NCBI RefSeq assembly: GCF_001427635.1
Contig: NZ_LMHA01000003.1
Location: forward strand, 62,001-126,000
Length of the DNA: 64,000 bases
Direction: 5' to 3'
Origin: Pseudoxanthomonas sp. Root65
Lineage (GTDB): Bacteria > Pseudomonadota > Gammaproteobacteria > Xanthomonadales > Xanthomonadaceae
In this document: positions 8,851 through 18,108 of the stretch, piece by piece
Layout: every line of letters starts with the position of its first letter
Position numbering within the stretch: the first letter of the stretch is position 1
Program-made: the position numbers and the translations under genes
Notes under the pieces: generated by a model
The model's input: the letters and a program-made list of their open reading frames with translations, nothing else
The model's database searches: none
Told to the model about the DNA's origin: nothing

Positions 8851-9798
8851 TTACAGGCGTTGGGCGATGGCCAGGCGCAACCGGGCGAGGCGATGCGCAT
8901 GTTCGAGGGCCAACGCATGGGCGCGCGCTGGCGCGACCGGCTCGAAGTGCACCGGTTCGCCGGGGCGCAATTGCGCGGCGCGTCCCAAGTCGCAGGCGAT
9001 CACGTGGCCCAGGCGCGGATAGCCCCCCACCGTCTGCGCGTCCGCCAGCAGCAGGATGGGGTGACCGTCCGGCGGCAACTGCAGCGTGCCGACGGCCACC
9101 GGTTCGGAAACCCCGTCCGCCGCGTCCGCCGGCAGGCCCGTGCCGGCCAGTCGCAGGCCCTGGCGATTGCTGTCGGGATGCGTGCGCCAGCCCTGCAGGG
9201 CCAGTGCCGGCGCCGCGGCGTGCGAGGCGGGCACATAGCGCAGGACGTGACGGTCCGCCGTCCACGGGTCGTCCAGGTCGATCCACCAGCCGGGAAACAC
9301 GGGCTGTCTTGCGGCCGGTGGGAGGCCATGGCGGGCGCCGAGGGGCAAGCGGTCGCCGGCACGCAGGGCGCGACCCTCCACGCCGCCGAATCCGCCGCGC
9401 AGGTCGGTGCTGCGACTGCCGAGTACGAGAGGCGCATGGAGGCCGCCTGCCACGGCCAGCCACGTGCGCAGTCCCTCGCGCACCGCGCCGAGCTTCAGTT
9501 CCCCGGCCGGCAGGTCCAGCGGGCGGCCCATCGGCAACGGGGTATCGTTCCACCACGCGGGCATGGCCGCACCGGTCAGGGCGATGCGGCAGGCGGTCGG
9601 CAGTCGCAGGCGCGGGCCCTGCAGCGTCATCTCCAGCCCGGCTTCGCCTTCGTCGTTGCCGACCAGCCGGTTCGCCATCGCCAGCGCGGCCGGGTCCATC
9701 GCGCCCGCGCGTGCCACGCCCAGATGCCGCCAACCATGACGGCCCTGGTCCTGCACGGTCGTCTGCATGCCGGGCGCCAGCACCAGCCATGCGCTCAT
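8851..9798 (-). CDS. pxpC: 5-oxoprolinase subunit C (biotin-dependent carboxyltransferase-like)
   Basis: A 315-residue protein of the urea amidolyase/allophanate hydrolase subunit 2 fold. Motifs include LAPGMQTTVQDQGRHGWRHLG at the N-terminus, GAMDPAALAMANRLVGND and HPILLLADAQTVGGYPRLGHV. It is encoded with PxpB, its structural partner, and the two genes overlap by 4 bases (ATGA). Annotations such as allophanate hydrolase are common for this family, but the pxpA, pcp and DUF969/979 neighbours make 5-oxoprolinase the better call. Confidence 0.94.
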   Translation of the reverse strand: MSAWLVLAPGMQTTVQDQGRHGWRHLGVARAGAMDPAALAMANRLVGNDEGEAGLEMTLQGPRLRLPTACRIALTGAAMPAWWNDTPLPMGRPLDLPAGELKLGAVREGLRTWLAVAGGLHAPLVLGSRSTDLRGGFGGVEGRALRAGDRLPLGARHGLPPAARQPVFPGWWIDLDDPWTADRHVLRYVPASHAAAPALALQGWRTHPDSNRQGLRLAGTGLPADAADGVSEPVAVGTLQLPPDGHPILLLADAQTVGGYPRLGHVIACDLGRAAQLRPGEPVHFEPVAPARAHALALEHAHRLARLRLAIAQRL

Positions 9799-10493
9799 GA
9801 TGACGCCGCCATGCGGTCGAAGGTCGCCTCATCGATGGGCACGAAGCGCACGCGATCTCCCGGCTGAAATAGCGAAGGCGGCGCGCGACCGACATCGAAC
9901 AGCACCTGCGGCGTGCGTCCCAGCAACTGCCAGCCGCCCGGACTTTCGCGCGGGTAGATGCCGGCCTGCGCACCGCCGATGGCGACCGACCCCGCCGGCA
10001 CCCGCGTGCGTGGCGTCGCCAGGCGCGGCAGCGCCAGCGCGGGGTCCAGTCCCAGCAGATACGGGAAGCCGGGCGCGAAGCCGATCATCGCCACGGTGTA
10101 GACCGGCGCGCTGTGGCGGGCGATCAGCGTGGCGGCATCCATGCCCAACGCGTGCGCCGCGCGGACGAGATCTTCGCCATGTTCGCCGCCGTAGCAGACC
10201 GAAATCTCGTGCAGGGTGCTGCCGCCAGCGGGAAGAGGGGATCGGTTTGCAAGCAAGGCCTCGATCGCCCCGGCGACGAAGGCATGGGGGTCGCGGCCGG
10301 GCAGCTGGCCCGCGTCGAAGAACACCGCGAGGCTGGCATAGGCCGGCACCAGGTCGCGCAACCACGAGGGCGACAGGTCCCGCAGCTGCGCCGCGAGCCG
10401 GTGCACCGCCGCGTTGACCTCAACATCGATGCGGACGCCGAAGCGCACCAGCAGGGCGTCGTCGCCGAGCGGCTCGAACTGCGGTGCGCTCAT
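9795..10493 (-). CDS. pxpB: 5-oxoprolinase subunit B (carboxyltransferase domain, KipI-like)
   Basis: A 232-residue cyclophilin-like protein of the KipI/PxpB family. It has FEPLGDDALLVRFG at the start, the hallmark MIGFAPGFPYLLGLDP, and TPRTRVPAGSVAIGGAQAGIYP near the C-terminus. An upstream in-frame extension of 31 codons exists, but the ATG at 10493 gives the normal family N-terminus and overlaps the HIT gene stop by 4 bases. Bacillus KipI also inhibits a sporulation kinase; that role has no meaning in this Gram-negative context. Confidence 0.94.
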   Translation of the reverse strand: MSAPQFEPLGDDALLVRFGVRIDVEVNAAVHRLAAQLRDLSPSWLRDLVPAYASLAVFFDAGQLPGRDPHAFVAGAIEALLANRSPLPAGGSTLHEISVCYGGEHGEDLVRAAHALGMDAATLIARHSAPVYTVAMIGFAPGFPYLLGLDPALALPRLATPRTRVPAGSVAIGGAQAGIYPRESPGGWQLLGRTPQVLFDVGRAPPSLFQPGDRVRFVPIDEATFDRMAASS

Positions 10494-10897
10494 GCCAGGC
10501 GCTGGCGCCAGCGTTCGATTTCCGCCGCAAGCTGGTCCGGCGCGTGGCGCACGACGTGGCCGTGACCCCAAACGGGCCCCGGCCACGCGGCATCGCCGTC
10601 ATGACGACCCACCAGATGCACATGCAACTGCCGCACGATGTTGCCGAGTGCGCCGATGTTGAGTTTCTCCACCCCGGGCTGTGCGCGGATCAGCTGGCCG
10701 GCCTGGTTGATCTCCGCCAGCAGCAGGCGCTGCTGGCCGCCATCCAGGTCCAGCCACTCACTGACGCCGTTCACGCGCGGCACCAGCACCAGCCAAGGGT
10801 AGCGCGTGTCGTCCATCCGCCGCACCTGCGACAGCGGACCGTCGGCGATGAAGGTGCTGTCGGCGGCCAGCCGCGGGTCGAGCAGGAAATCGGTCAT
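10490..10897 (-). CDS. HIT-family protein
   Basis: A 135-residue HIT-fold protein, probably a small nucleotide hydrolase or transferase. The motif region reads RQLHVHLVGRHDGD: His92 and His94 are present but the third histidine of the canonical HxHxH triad is Val96. That is usual for the subfamily with a following WPGPVWG, seen here. The N-terminal half (FIADGPLSQVRRMDDTRYPW) is also characteristic. The substrate is unknown. It is locked into the pyroglutamate operon by ATGA overlaps at both ends, with the dienelactone hydrolase gene upstream and pxpB downstream. Whether this is functional or just shared transcription is not clear. Confidence 0.85.
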   Translation of the reverse strand: MTDFLLDPRLAADSTFIADGPLSQVRRMDDTRYPWLVLVPRVNGVSEWLDLDGGQQRLLLAEINQAGQLIRAQPGVEKLNIGALGNIVRQLHVHLVGRHDGDAAWPGPVWGHGHVVRHAPDQLAAEIERWRQRLA

Positions 10898-11553
10898 GCC
10901 AGGTTCCGGTGAAAGAAATCGAGCGTGCGTTCGCGTGCCAGCCGCGCACTGGACGGTTCGTAGTCCGTACGCAGGTCGCAGTTGAAGCCGTGGCCGGCAG
11001 GGTAGGTGAAGACATCCATCTGCGGCAGCAGGTCGCGATGCTGCTGCACCCGTTCCGGCGGAATGGACGCATCCCGTTCGCCGAAATGGCACATCACCGG
11101 CGCCAGCGGCGTTTCGGTCAGGAACGGCGCATTGCGGGCGCCGTAGTAGTTGACCGACGGCAGGCCCAGCCGCATCGCCGCCAGCAGCGCGACGGTGCCG
11201 CCCCAGCAGTAGCCCACGCAACCGACCTTGCCGGCGCCGGCGATCGCATCGGCCGCGCTGGCGGTGATGTCCACCGCCGCATCCAGGCCCAGCCGGGCGA
11301 TCAGGTCGCGACCGCGCGCGATGCCGGCATCGTCATAGCCCAGTTCGACGCGAGGTTCGATCGGGTCGAAGTAGGCCGGCGCGAGGGCGACGTAGCCGTC
11401 GATGGCGAAGCTCTCCGCCACGCTGCGGATGTGCGCGTTCACCCCGAAAATCTCCTGCACGATGACCAGCGCGCCGCGCGGCGCATCGGCAGGATCCGCG
11501 CGCCAGCCGCTGATGCGGCCGTGGGGCGTGTCGATCTGAATCCAGTGGCCCAT
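10894..11553 (-). CDS. Dienelactone hydrolase family alpha/beta hydrolase
   Basis: A 219-residue cytoplasmic alpha/beta hydrolase. Residues fitting the family are Glu34 in VQEIFGVNAHIR, nucleophile Cys116 in VGYCWGG, Asp161 in FGERDASIP and His188 in YPAGHGFNCD. The cysteine nucleophile and the QEIFG motif place it with dienelactone hydrolases rather than with serine esterases. No chlorocatechol or protocatechuate genes are nearby, so the natural substrate is open. It is the first gene of the eight-gene minus-strand operon. The ATG at 11553 is used; an in-frame upstream extension lacks family similarity and overlaps the promoter region facing rimO. Confidence 0.9.
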   Translation of the reverse strand: MGHWIQIDTPHGRISGWRADPADAPRGALVIVQEIFGVNAHIRSVAESFAIDGYVALAPAYFDPIEPRVELGYDDAGIARGRDLIARLGLDAAVDITASAADAIAGAGKVGCVGYCWGGTVALLAAMRLGLPSVNYYGARNAPFLTETPLAPVMCHFGERDASIPPERVQQHRDLLPQMDVFTYPAGHGFNCDLRTDYEPSSARLARERTLDFFHRNLA

Positions 11554-11684
11554 CGGCGGGATTCCCGGGGAGAGGGCCGCCAGTGTATGCGCAGCAGGCC
11601 GCGCGGCTGAACGCCCGGAGCGGTGGGCCGCAGACCGGGAGGCTATAATCCGCGCCCCGTACACGCCGCCGCCGTACCGTCTCC

Positions 11685-13046
11685 ATGTCCCTGCAGAACC
11701 CCAAAGTGGGCTTCGTCAGCCTCGGCTGTCCGAAGGCCCTGGTCGATTCCGAGCGCATCCTCACCCAGCTGCGCGTGGAGGGATACGACATCGTGCCGAC
11801 CTACGACGCGGCCGACGTGGTGGTGGTGAATACCTGCGGCTTCATCGATTCGGCCGTGGCCGAGTCGCTGGATGCCATCGGCGAGGCGATGAACCAGAAC
11901 GGCAAGGTCATCGTCACCGGTTGCCTGGGCAAGCGGCCGGAGCAGATCCGTGAGCAGTATCCGGACGTGCTGGCGATCAGCGGTCCGCAGGATTACCAGA
12001 GCGTGATGGAAGCGCTGCATGAGGCGTTGCCGCCCAAGCACGATCCGTTCGTGGACCTGGTGCCGGACTACGGCATCAAGCTGACGCCGCGGCACTACGC
12101 GTACCTGAAGATTTCCGAAGGCTGCAACCACCGCTGCAGCTTCTGCATCATCCCGTCGATGCGCGGCGACCTGGTCTCGCGCCCGGTCGACGACGTGCTA
12201 CGCGAAGCCGAGCGCCTGGTGCGCGGCGGCGTGAAGGAACTGCTGGTGGTCTCGCAGGACACGTCGGCCTACGGCGTGGACGTGAAGTACGCCGAGCGCG
12301 AATGGCACGGCAAGGCGTACCAGACGCGCATGAAGGCGCTGTGCGAAGGCCTGGGCGAACTCGATGCCTGGGTACGCCTGCATTACGTGTACCCGTATCC
12401 GCACGTCGACGATGTCGTCCCGCTGATGGCGGAGAACAAGGTGTTGCCGTACCTGGACATCCCGTTCCAGCACGCCAGTCCGCGCATCCTCAAGCTGATG
12501 AAGCGCCCCGGTGCCGTCGACAAGACGCTGGAGCGGGTGAAGCGCTGGCGTTCGATCTGTCCGGACATCACCCTGCGCTCGACCTTCATCGTCGGTTTCC
12601 CCGGCGAGACCGACCAGGAATTCGAGGAACTGTTGCAGTTCCTCGACGAAGCACAGCTCGACCGCGTCGGCGCGTTCGCCTATTCGCCGGTCGAAGGCGC
12701 GGCCGCCAACCGGCTGCCGGACCCGGTGCCGGAAGAGGTCAAGCAGGAACGCCTGGCGCGTTTCATGGAGAAACAGGCGGAGATTTCCGCCGCGCGCCTG
12801 GAAGCGAAGATCGGCACGGTGCAGCAGTGCCTGGTCGACCTGATCGAGGACGACATCGCCGTCGCACGCTCCAAGGCCGATGCGCCGGAGATCGACGGCC
12901 TGGTGCATATTCAGAACGGCGGCGAGCTGGGTCTGCGCGTCGGCCAGTTCGTCGACGTCGAGATCACCGAGAGCGACGAGCACGACCTGATCGGCGATGC
13001 CGTCGTGGGAACGGCGGGCGTGCCGCTCGATCTCAAGGTGCTGTGA
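11685..13046 (+). CDS. rimO: Ribosomal protein S12 methylthiotransferase
   Basis: A 453-residue radical-SAM enzyme that adds a methylthio group to the conserved aspartate of ribosomal protein S12. The N-terminal domain has three cluster cysteines (Cys15 in SLGCPKA, Cys51 in NTCGF, Cys80 in VTGCLGKR). The radical-SAM motif CNHRCSFC gives Cys147, 151 and 154. A C-terminal TRAM-like region follows from about 375. Length and the [12 protein letters not shown] start separate it from the tRNA enzyme MiaB. A TATAAT hexamer at 11644-11649 is a likely -10 box. Its stop overlaps the next gene (GTGA). Confidence 0.97.
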   Translation: MSLQNPKVGFVSLGCPKALVDSERILTQLRVEGYDIVPTYDAADVVVVNTCGFIDSAVAESLDAIGEAMNQNGKVIVTGCLGKRPEQIREQYPDVLAISGPQDYQSVMEALHEALPPKHDPFVDLVPDYGIKLTPRHYAYLKISEGCNHRCSFCIIPSMRGDLVSRPVDDVLREAERLVRGGVKELLVVSQDTSAYGVDVKYAEREWHGKAYQTRMKALCEGLGELDAWVRLHYVYPYPHVDDVVPLMAENKVLPYLDIPFQHASPRILKLMKRPGAVDKTLERVKRWRSICPDITLRSTFIVGFPGETDQEFEELLQFLDEAQLDRVGAFAYSPVEGAAANRLPDPVPEEVKQERLARFMEKQAEISAARLEAKIGTVQQCLVDLIEDDIAVARSKADAPEIDGLVHIQNGGELGLRVGQFVDVEITESDEHDLIGDAVVGTAGVPLDLKVL

Positions 13047-13870
13047 CCGCGCCGACCGTCGTGCCCCGCGCTGGTGATGGCCGGCGTCGTTTCGTCGCAC
13101 CGCTGCGCGCAGACGTGGACCCCGAGTGTTTCCGGCATCCCGTGTTCGATGGCTACGGCGCCTGTCTGGATCTGCTGACGACGGCGGCTTGGCTTGGCAT
13201 CGAAGACCTCGACGCACGCATGCCGGCCTCCGGTCCCCGCTTCGTGAAGCAGGACGCGGCGCTGCTCGCCGACGGGTTGCATTACGAACTGCGGATCGCG
13301 CAGGGACGCATCGCGACGCGGACGGAGCACTGGCACGACCTGTTCAACGCGATGGTCTGGATGCGGCATACGGCGCTCAAGCGGGCCCTCAACGGGCAAC
13401 AGTGCCGGCATATCGAACGGATGGGCGCACATGAGCGCAGTCCGGCCCAGCAGGCGCTGACCCAGTTCGACGAAAGCGGCGTGATCGTTCGGGTGCGGGA
13501 CGCGGCATTGCTGGAGCGCTGGGACCGGCACGACTGGGCGGCGCTCTTTCTCGACAATGCCGGATGCTGGCGCGACGGCAGCGCTGCCGTGGTCGCCGTC
13601 GTGGGGCACGCGTTGATGGAACAGATGCTGGTGCCGGGGCGCCTGCTGGTCGGCAAGTGCCTGGTGGTGCAGGGCGATGCGAGCGACGGTGTTGCGCGCG
13701 TGACCGAAGCGATTTCAGCAGGCGACGTGCTGCTTGCGCCGTCGGAACTGCGCCCGCTGCCACTGGCCGGCATTCCCGGATGGCATGCGGATCAGGTCGC
13801 CGCGTTCTATGCGCAGGAAAACTACTTCCGACCGCTGCGCGAGGGCCGCGTGTATCCGCGACCGCTGTGA
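13043..13870 (+). CDS. DUF3025 family protein
   Basis: A 275-residue protein of the DUF3025 family, function unknown. It starts at a GTG that overlaps the rimO TGA, so it is probably translated by coupling with rimO. No signal peptide or membrane segment is visible. Notable stretches are [38 protein letters not shown] and the C-terminal [23 protein letters not shown], all conserved in the family. The abundance of His, Trp and Arg in the middle suggests an enzyme or binding fold, but I cannot name one. Convergent with greB, four bases apart. Confidence 0.8.
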   Translation: MTAPTVVPRAGDGRRRFVAPLRADVDPECFRHPVFDGYGACLDLLTTAAWLGIEDLDARMPASGPRFVKQDAALLADGLHYELRIAQGRIATRTEHWHDLFNAMVWMRHTALKRALNGQQCRHIERMGAHERSPAQQALTQFDESGVIVRVRDAALLERWDRHDWAALFLDNAGCWRDGSAAVVAVVGHALMEQMLVPGRLLVGKCLVVQGDASDGVARVTEAISAGDVLLAPSELRPLPLAGIPGWHADQVAAFYAQENYFRPLREGRVYPRPL

Positions 13871-13874
13871 AGGA

Positions 13875-14378
13875 TCAGCCCGCGTAGCGGACGTCCACCA
13901 GCACGAACCGGGTGACACCGCCGGGCAGTTCCACGGCGAATTCGTCATCGATGCGTTTCTTCAGCAGCGCACGCGCCAGCGGCGAGTCGATGCTGATCCA
14001 GCCCCGCGTCGCATCGGTCTCGTCGGGGCCGACGATGCGGTAGCGCGAGACCTCGCCGCTGGCGAGGTTCTCCAGTTCGATCGTGGCGCCGAAAAACACC
14101 GCCTCCGGATCGCTGGGCGCGGTGTCGACGACGCGCAACGCTTCCAGCCGCTTGCTCAGGTAACGCACGCGGCGGTCGATCTCGCCGAGCTGCTTCTTGC
14201 GGTAGGTGTACTCCGCATTCTCCGAGCGGTCGCCCTCGGCCGCGGCGGCGGCCAGCGCCTTCACCACCTCGGGGCGGCGCGCGCGCCACAGGTCGTCCAG
14301 CTCCGCCTTCAGGCGGTCGTGGCCTTCGCGAGTGATCAGGGCCGTGCTTTTCTCGCCCGGCGGGCGCCAGCGCGACAT
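13875..14378 (-). CDS. greB: Transcription elongation factor GreB
   Basis: A 167-residue transcript-cleavage factor that rescues backtracked RNA polymerase. The N-terminal coiled coil (about 15-80) carries the acidic tip [33 protein letters not shown] and the C-terminal FKBP-like domain follows. The basic patch and the [15 protein letters not shown] ending fit GreB better than GreA. Its start codon overlaps the stop of the upstream small exported-protein gene by one base (TGATG), so the two are co-translated. Confidence 0.93.
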   Translation of the reverse strand: MSRWRPPGEKSTALITREGHDRLKAELDDLWRARRPEVVKALAAAAAEGDRSENAEYTYRKKQLGEIDRRVRYLSKRLEALRVVDTAPSDPEAVFFGATIELENLASGEVSRYRIVGPDETDATRGWISIDSPLARALLKKRIDDEFAVELPGGVTRFVLVDVRYAG

Positions 14379-14872
14379 CAGTCGGTGTCCGTGCGGGCAG
14401 GCACGCGCACTAGGACGGCCCGCTCGTAGCGCTCATCAGCCGCTTCGCAGCTGCTTCCATCCTGGCGGAGCGCTCTGCCGTCGTCATCGATGCGGAACCC
14501 GTAGAGCTTCTCGGGATCCTGATCGATCGGGTGGCCGGCGGCGGGCTTCAGGATCAGGCAACTGTCGCCGATCTTGTCAATCCACCAGCGGCTGCGCAGC
14601 CGACGCTCGGCCCACGCGGGATCGCCAGGGCAGCTGAGCAGGAGCGAATAGTCGCGTTCGGCGTCCGTACCGCTGCCGGCATGTCTAAGCGTCAGTTCGG
14701 CGTGCAGATACTCGCACGCTTGGCCAGTCAGCCGGGACTCGCGGATCGTGCCGCGATACTGGCCGGCCAACTCAGCGTGCCGCCGGCCCGGCCAGGTGTG
14801 CGTGTCCGCTGGCTCACCCGCAACTGCAGCGGTCGCGGTAATCAGTGCGGCCAACAGGAGTGCATGTCGCAT
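14378..14872 (-). CDS. Small exported protein of unknown function
   Basis: A 164-residue protein that I do not recognise. Residues 1-18 (ending TAAVAG) form a clear signal peptide, so it is probably periplasmic. The mature part has four cysteines (in [25 protein letters not shown] and GSSCEAADE), consistent with two disulfides. It also has the repeated theme of a small beta-rich domain. The gene sits between the HerA-like ATPase gene (17-base gap) and greB (1-base overlap), all on the minus strand. The start ATG at 14872 follows a purine-rich site. Confidence 0.7.
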   Translation of the reverse strand: MRHALLLAALITATAAVAGEPADTHTWPGRRHAELAGQYRGTIRESRLTGQACEYLHAELTLRHAGSGTDAERDYSLLLSCPGDPAWAERRLRSRWWIDKIGDSCLILKPAAGHPIDQDPEKLYGFRIDDDGRALRQDGSSCEAADERYERAVLVRVPARTDTD

Positions 14873-14889
14873 GGCAGCGCCGAGCGCGA

Positions 14890-16392
14890 TCAGCGCCGCC
14901 CGCCGAAGATGCTGCCCAGGATGCCGCGCACGATCTGGTTGCCCAGCTTGGTGCCGATGGTGCGCGTGGTCTGCTTGGCCATCGTCTCGATCATGCCCTG
15001 GCGGCGCTTGGTACCGAACACCGCGTCCTTGACTGTCTGACCGAAGCCGCCGGCATCCGGATCGTCCTTTTCCGTCTTCGCCGCCGGCGCATTGGCGGCC
15101 TGTACGACCGTCTCCGCGCGCTTCGCCAGCAGTTCCGCTGCCGATTCGCGATTCACCGCCGTGTCGTACTTGCCGCCGACGGGACTGCCGTTGCGCACCT
15201 GCTGGCGCTCGGTCTCGTTGATCGCGCCCATGCGGCAGCGCGGCGGCGACACCAGCGTCTGCTGCACCGGCGACGGGATGCCCTTGTCCTGCAGCGTCGA
15301 TACCAGCGCCTCGCCGGTGCCCAGCGTGGAAATGGTCTGGGCCACGTCCAGCTTCGGGTTCGGCACGAAGGTCTGCGCGGCGGTTTTCACCGCCTTCTGG
15401 TCGCGCGGGGTGAATGCGCGCAGGGCGTGCTGCACACGGTTGCCCAACTGGCCCAGGATGTTGTCGGGCACGTCGTCGGGGAACTGCGAACAGAAATACA
15501 CACCCACGCCCTTGGAGCGGATCAGGCGCACGACCTGCTCGATGCGCTGCTGCAGCGCCGGCGGCGCGTCGTCGAACAGCAGGTGCGCTTCGTCGAACAC
15601 GAACACCAGCTTCGGCTTGTCCAGGTCGCCGACTTCCGGCAGCGTCTCGAACAGTTCCGACAGCAGCCACAGCAGGAAGCTGGAATACAGGCGCGGCTTC
15701 AGGATGAGCTGGTCCGCCGCCAGGATGCCGATCACGCCGCGGCCGTCGGTGTTGGTGCGCATCAGGTCGGCCAGTTCCAGCGCCGGCTCGCCGAAGAACA
15801 TCTCGCCGCCTTCCTGTTCCAGCCGCAGCAGCGCGCGCTGGATGGCGCCCACCGACTGCGTGCTGACCAGCCCATAGCTGGTGGAAATGTCCTTGCGCTC
15901 CGCGGCGACCAGGCCCAGCAGGGCGCGCAGGTCTTCCAGGTCGAGCAGCAGCAGGCCGCGGTCGTCGGCGAGTTTGAACACGATGTCCAGCACGCCGCTC
16001 TGGGTGTCGTTCAGTTCCAGGATGCGCGAGAGCAGGGTGGGCCCCATCTCGCTGACCGTGGTGCGGACCGGGTGGCCGAGCTTGCCGTACAGGTCCCAGA
16101 ACACCACCGGGCTGGCGATGGGCGCGTAGTCGGCGATGCCGATGTCCTTCGCGCGCTGCATCACCCGCTCGCTGCCGTCACCGGCCACCGCCAGGCCGCC
16201 GACATCGCCTTTCACGTCGGCCATGAACACGGGCACGCCCATGCGCGAGAAGCCTTCGGCCAGCGTCATCAGCGTCACCGTCTTGCCGGTGCCGGTGGCG
16301 CCTGCCACCAGTCCGTGGCGATTGCCGAACTTCGGCAGCAGCGTGACCGGGATATCGTCCGTGACGCCCTTGCCCAGCAGGATCGGATCCAT
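14890..16392 (-). CDS. HerA/YjgR-type DUF853 P-loop ATPase
   Basis: A 500-residue cytoplasmic ATPase of the HerA-FtsK superfamily (E. coli YjgR group, DUF853). Walker A is GATGTGKT at 31-38 and Walker B is LVFVFDEAHLLF. Other family marks are PVFMADVKGDVGGLA, LDIVFKLADDRGLLLLDLEDLRA and FCSQFPDDVPDNILGQLGNRVQHALRAF. The C-terminus is a basic, glycine-rich tail (QIVRGILGSIFGGRR). Its cellular role is not established; nucleic-acid translocation is inferred from the superfamily. A long in-frame extension upstream is spurious because the family starts at MDPILLGKG (16392). Diverges from the transglycosylase gene. Confidence 0.9.
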   Translation of the reverse strand: MDPILLGKGVTDDIPVTLLPKFGNRHGLVAGATGTGKTVTLMTLAEGFSRMGVPVFMADVKGDVGGLAVAGDGSERVMQRAKDIGIADYAPIASPVVFWDLYGKLGHPVRTTVSEMGPTLLSRILELNDTQSGVLDIVFKLADDRGLLLLDLEDLRALLGLVAAERKDISTSYGLVSTQSVGAIQRALLRLEQEGGEMFFGEPALELADLMRTNTDGRGVIGILAADQLILKPRLYSSFLLWLLSELFETLPEVGDLDKPKLVFVFDEAHLLFDDAPPALQQRIEQVVRLIRSKGVGVYFCSQFPDDVPDNILGQLGNRVQHALRAFTPRDQKAVKTAAQTFVPNPKLDVAQTISTLGTGEALVSTLQDKGIPSPVQQTLVSPPRCRMGAINETERQQVRNGSPVGGKYDTAVNRESAAELLAKRAETVVQAANAPAAKTEKDDPDAGGFGQTVKDAVFGTKRRQGMIETMAKQTTRTIGTKLGNQIVRGILGSIFGGRR

Positions 16393-16469
16393 GTGCAACC
16401 TCGCGTGGTGATGGCGGGATTCTAGCGGCTGCAAACCGCCTCCGGGATAAAGACCTGCGACATCCGACC

Positions 16470-16499
16470 TTGCCCGCGGTGCGCGGCCGGGGCTACCCT
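16470..16499 (+). promoter_or_regulatory. Sigma-70-type promoter for the transglycosylase gene
   Basis: TTGCCC (16470-16475), an 18-base spacer and TACCCT (16494-16499), 28 bases before the ATG. The spacing is acceptable and the TACCCT form resembles other -10 boxes in this window. Not tested. Confidence 0.45.
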
Positions 16500-16527
16500 C
16501 CCGGCTCACACTCTGGATGCATACCTG

Positions 16528-18108
16528 ATGTCGTTTGCGGTTCCTGCCTGTCTGCGCCACTGGCCCGTTGCGGTCGCCCTTTCTCTCCTGGTGGTCTCGC
16601 CGGTGTCGCTGGCGCAACGCGTGTCCGCGAAAGACCGGGCCGCTGCCGAAGCACTGGAGCAGCGCATGGCCGCGGCCGAGAAGCGCTACCGCGATGGCCT
16701 GGTGTTGGTCGCCAACAGCGATCCACGCGGTGCGACGGAGAGCGATGCCGCGCTGGAGGACATGGAGGACGTGCTGGCCGCCTGCGTGCAGCAACGCGGT
16801 TGCCAGGTGCCCACCCTGCTGGCGACCTACAAGCGTCTGCTCAAGGGCAACGCCGATGCGCAAGGCGAAGATGAGGCGGGGGAGAGTGATGTCATCGACG
16901 CGCTGGACGATGGTACCGACCACGCCGTCCACAGCGCCGCCGCGATACCCGAGACCGCCCGCGCCGCCGCGCTGTTGAACGACCAGCGGCACGCGTTCGA
17001 CCGCATGGTCGAATACAACCCGGCCATCCAGGCCGGTATCCGCCGCTGGCTTACCGACATGCGTCCGGCGCTGATCGACAGCTACGAGAACTACCAGAAC
17101 ATGCGCGCCGAGCTGTACCCGGCGTGGGAGCGCAGCGGCCTGCCGGAAGCGCTGCTGTTCGGCATCATGGCGAAGGAGTCCAACGGTCGCGTGCATTCGA
17201 CCTCGCGCGCGGGTGCGGCGGGGCCGATGCAGTTCATGTTTCACACCGGGGCACGTTTCGGCCTGGGGCGTGATGCGAGCGGCTTCGATACCCGCTACGA
17301 CCCGTATGCGTCGGGACAGGCGAGCGCCGCCTACATGAACGAGCGCATGCGTGGCCTCAACAACAACATCGAACTGGCGCTGGCCGCCTACAACGGCGGC
17401 GAAGGCCGCGCGGCACGCGTGTACCGCGAGAATCCGGGCCTGGGCTTCTGGGACGACGTGGTCTACAGCCAGTTTCCCGGCGAAACCCGTGACTACGTGC
17501 CCATGGTGATCGCGGCGGCATGGCTGTTCCTGCACCCGCGCCAGTACGGGCTGGAGTTCCCCAAGGTCAACGCCCAACCCACGGCGCTGAAGCTGGCACG
17601 CGATGCGTCCATCTACGAACTGACCATCTGCCTGGGCAATGGCGGCACGCGCGAGGGCTACATGCGTACGCTGCGCAACCTCAACCCACGCTACCAGCCG
17701 GAAGCCTGGATCCCGGCCGGCACCACGCTCAAGGCGAATGCACGCATTGCCAGCCTGTACGCGCGCCACTGTGTGAACGGGCCGCGCGCCGAACTGGCCC
17801 GCACCCTGGTGAGCGCCGATCCGACGGGCGCGATCCGGCGTGGATCGCGGGCCGGCAATGTCGCCGTCGGTGATGTGATGCCGGTGGCGGGTGTGCCGAC
17901 CACGGTCGCCACGGGCGAATCCCAGCCTGCCGAACCGAAGGCCACCCAGGTACGCGAGTACCGCGTGGCGAAAGGCGATACCCTGGGCCGCATCTCGCAG
18001 CGCTTCCAGTGCGACCTGAAGAAGCTGGCGCAGGCCAACAAGCTCAAGGCGCCGGCGTACTCTGTGCGTCCGGGTCAGGAACTGAAGCTGGAGAGTTGCA
18101 GGAAGTAG
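16528..18108 (+). CDS. mltD: Membrane-bound lytic transglycosylase, MltD type with LysM
   Basis: A 526-residue exported enzyme that cleaves peptidoglycan with formation of anhydromuropeptides. The signal peptide is residues 1-29 (ending SLAQ); no lipobox cysteine is evident. The SLT domain (about 190-330) has catalytic Glu217 in IMAKESNGRVHS, followed by GAAGPMQFM and LALAAYNGGEGR. A single C-terminal LysM (about 476-523) contains YRVAKGDTLGRISQRF and binds glycan strands. E. coli MltD carries two LysM repeats, so one is fewer than usual. The last codon and stop lie inside a GTAG palindrome. Confidence 0.93.
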   Translation: MSFAVPACLRHWPVAVALSLLVVSPVSLAQRVSAKDRAAAEALEQRMAAAEKRYRDGLVLVANSDPRGATESDAALEDMEDVLAACVQQRGCQVPTLLATYKRLLKGNADAQGEDEAGESDVIDALDDGTDHAVHSAAAIPETARAAALLNDQRHAFDRMVEYNPAIQAGIRRWLTDMRPALIDSYENYQNMRAELYPAWERSGLPEALLFGIMAKESNGRVHSTSRAGAAGPMQFMFHTGARFGLGRDASGFDTRYDPYASGQASAAYMNERMRGLNNNIELALAAYNGGEGRAARVYRENPGLGFWDDVVYSQFPGETRDYVPMVIAAAWLFLHPRQYGLEFPKVNAQPTALKLARDASIYELTICLGNGGTREGYMRTLRNLNPRYQPEAWIPAGTTLKANARIASLYARHCVNGPRAELARTLVSADPTGAIRRGSRAGNVAVGDVMPVAGVPTTVATGESQPAEPKATQVREYRVAKGDTLGRISQRFQCDLKKLAQANKLKAPAYSVRPGQELKLESCRK

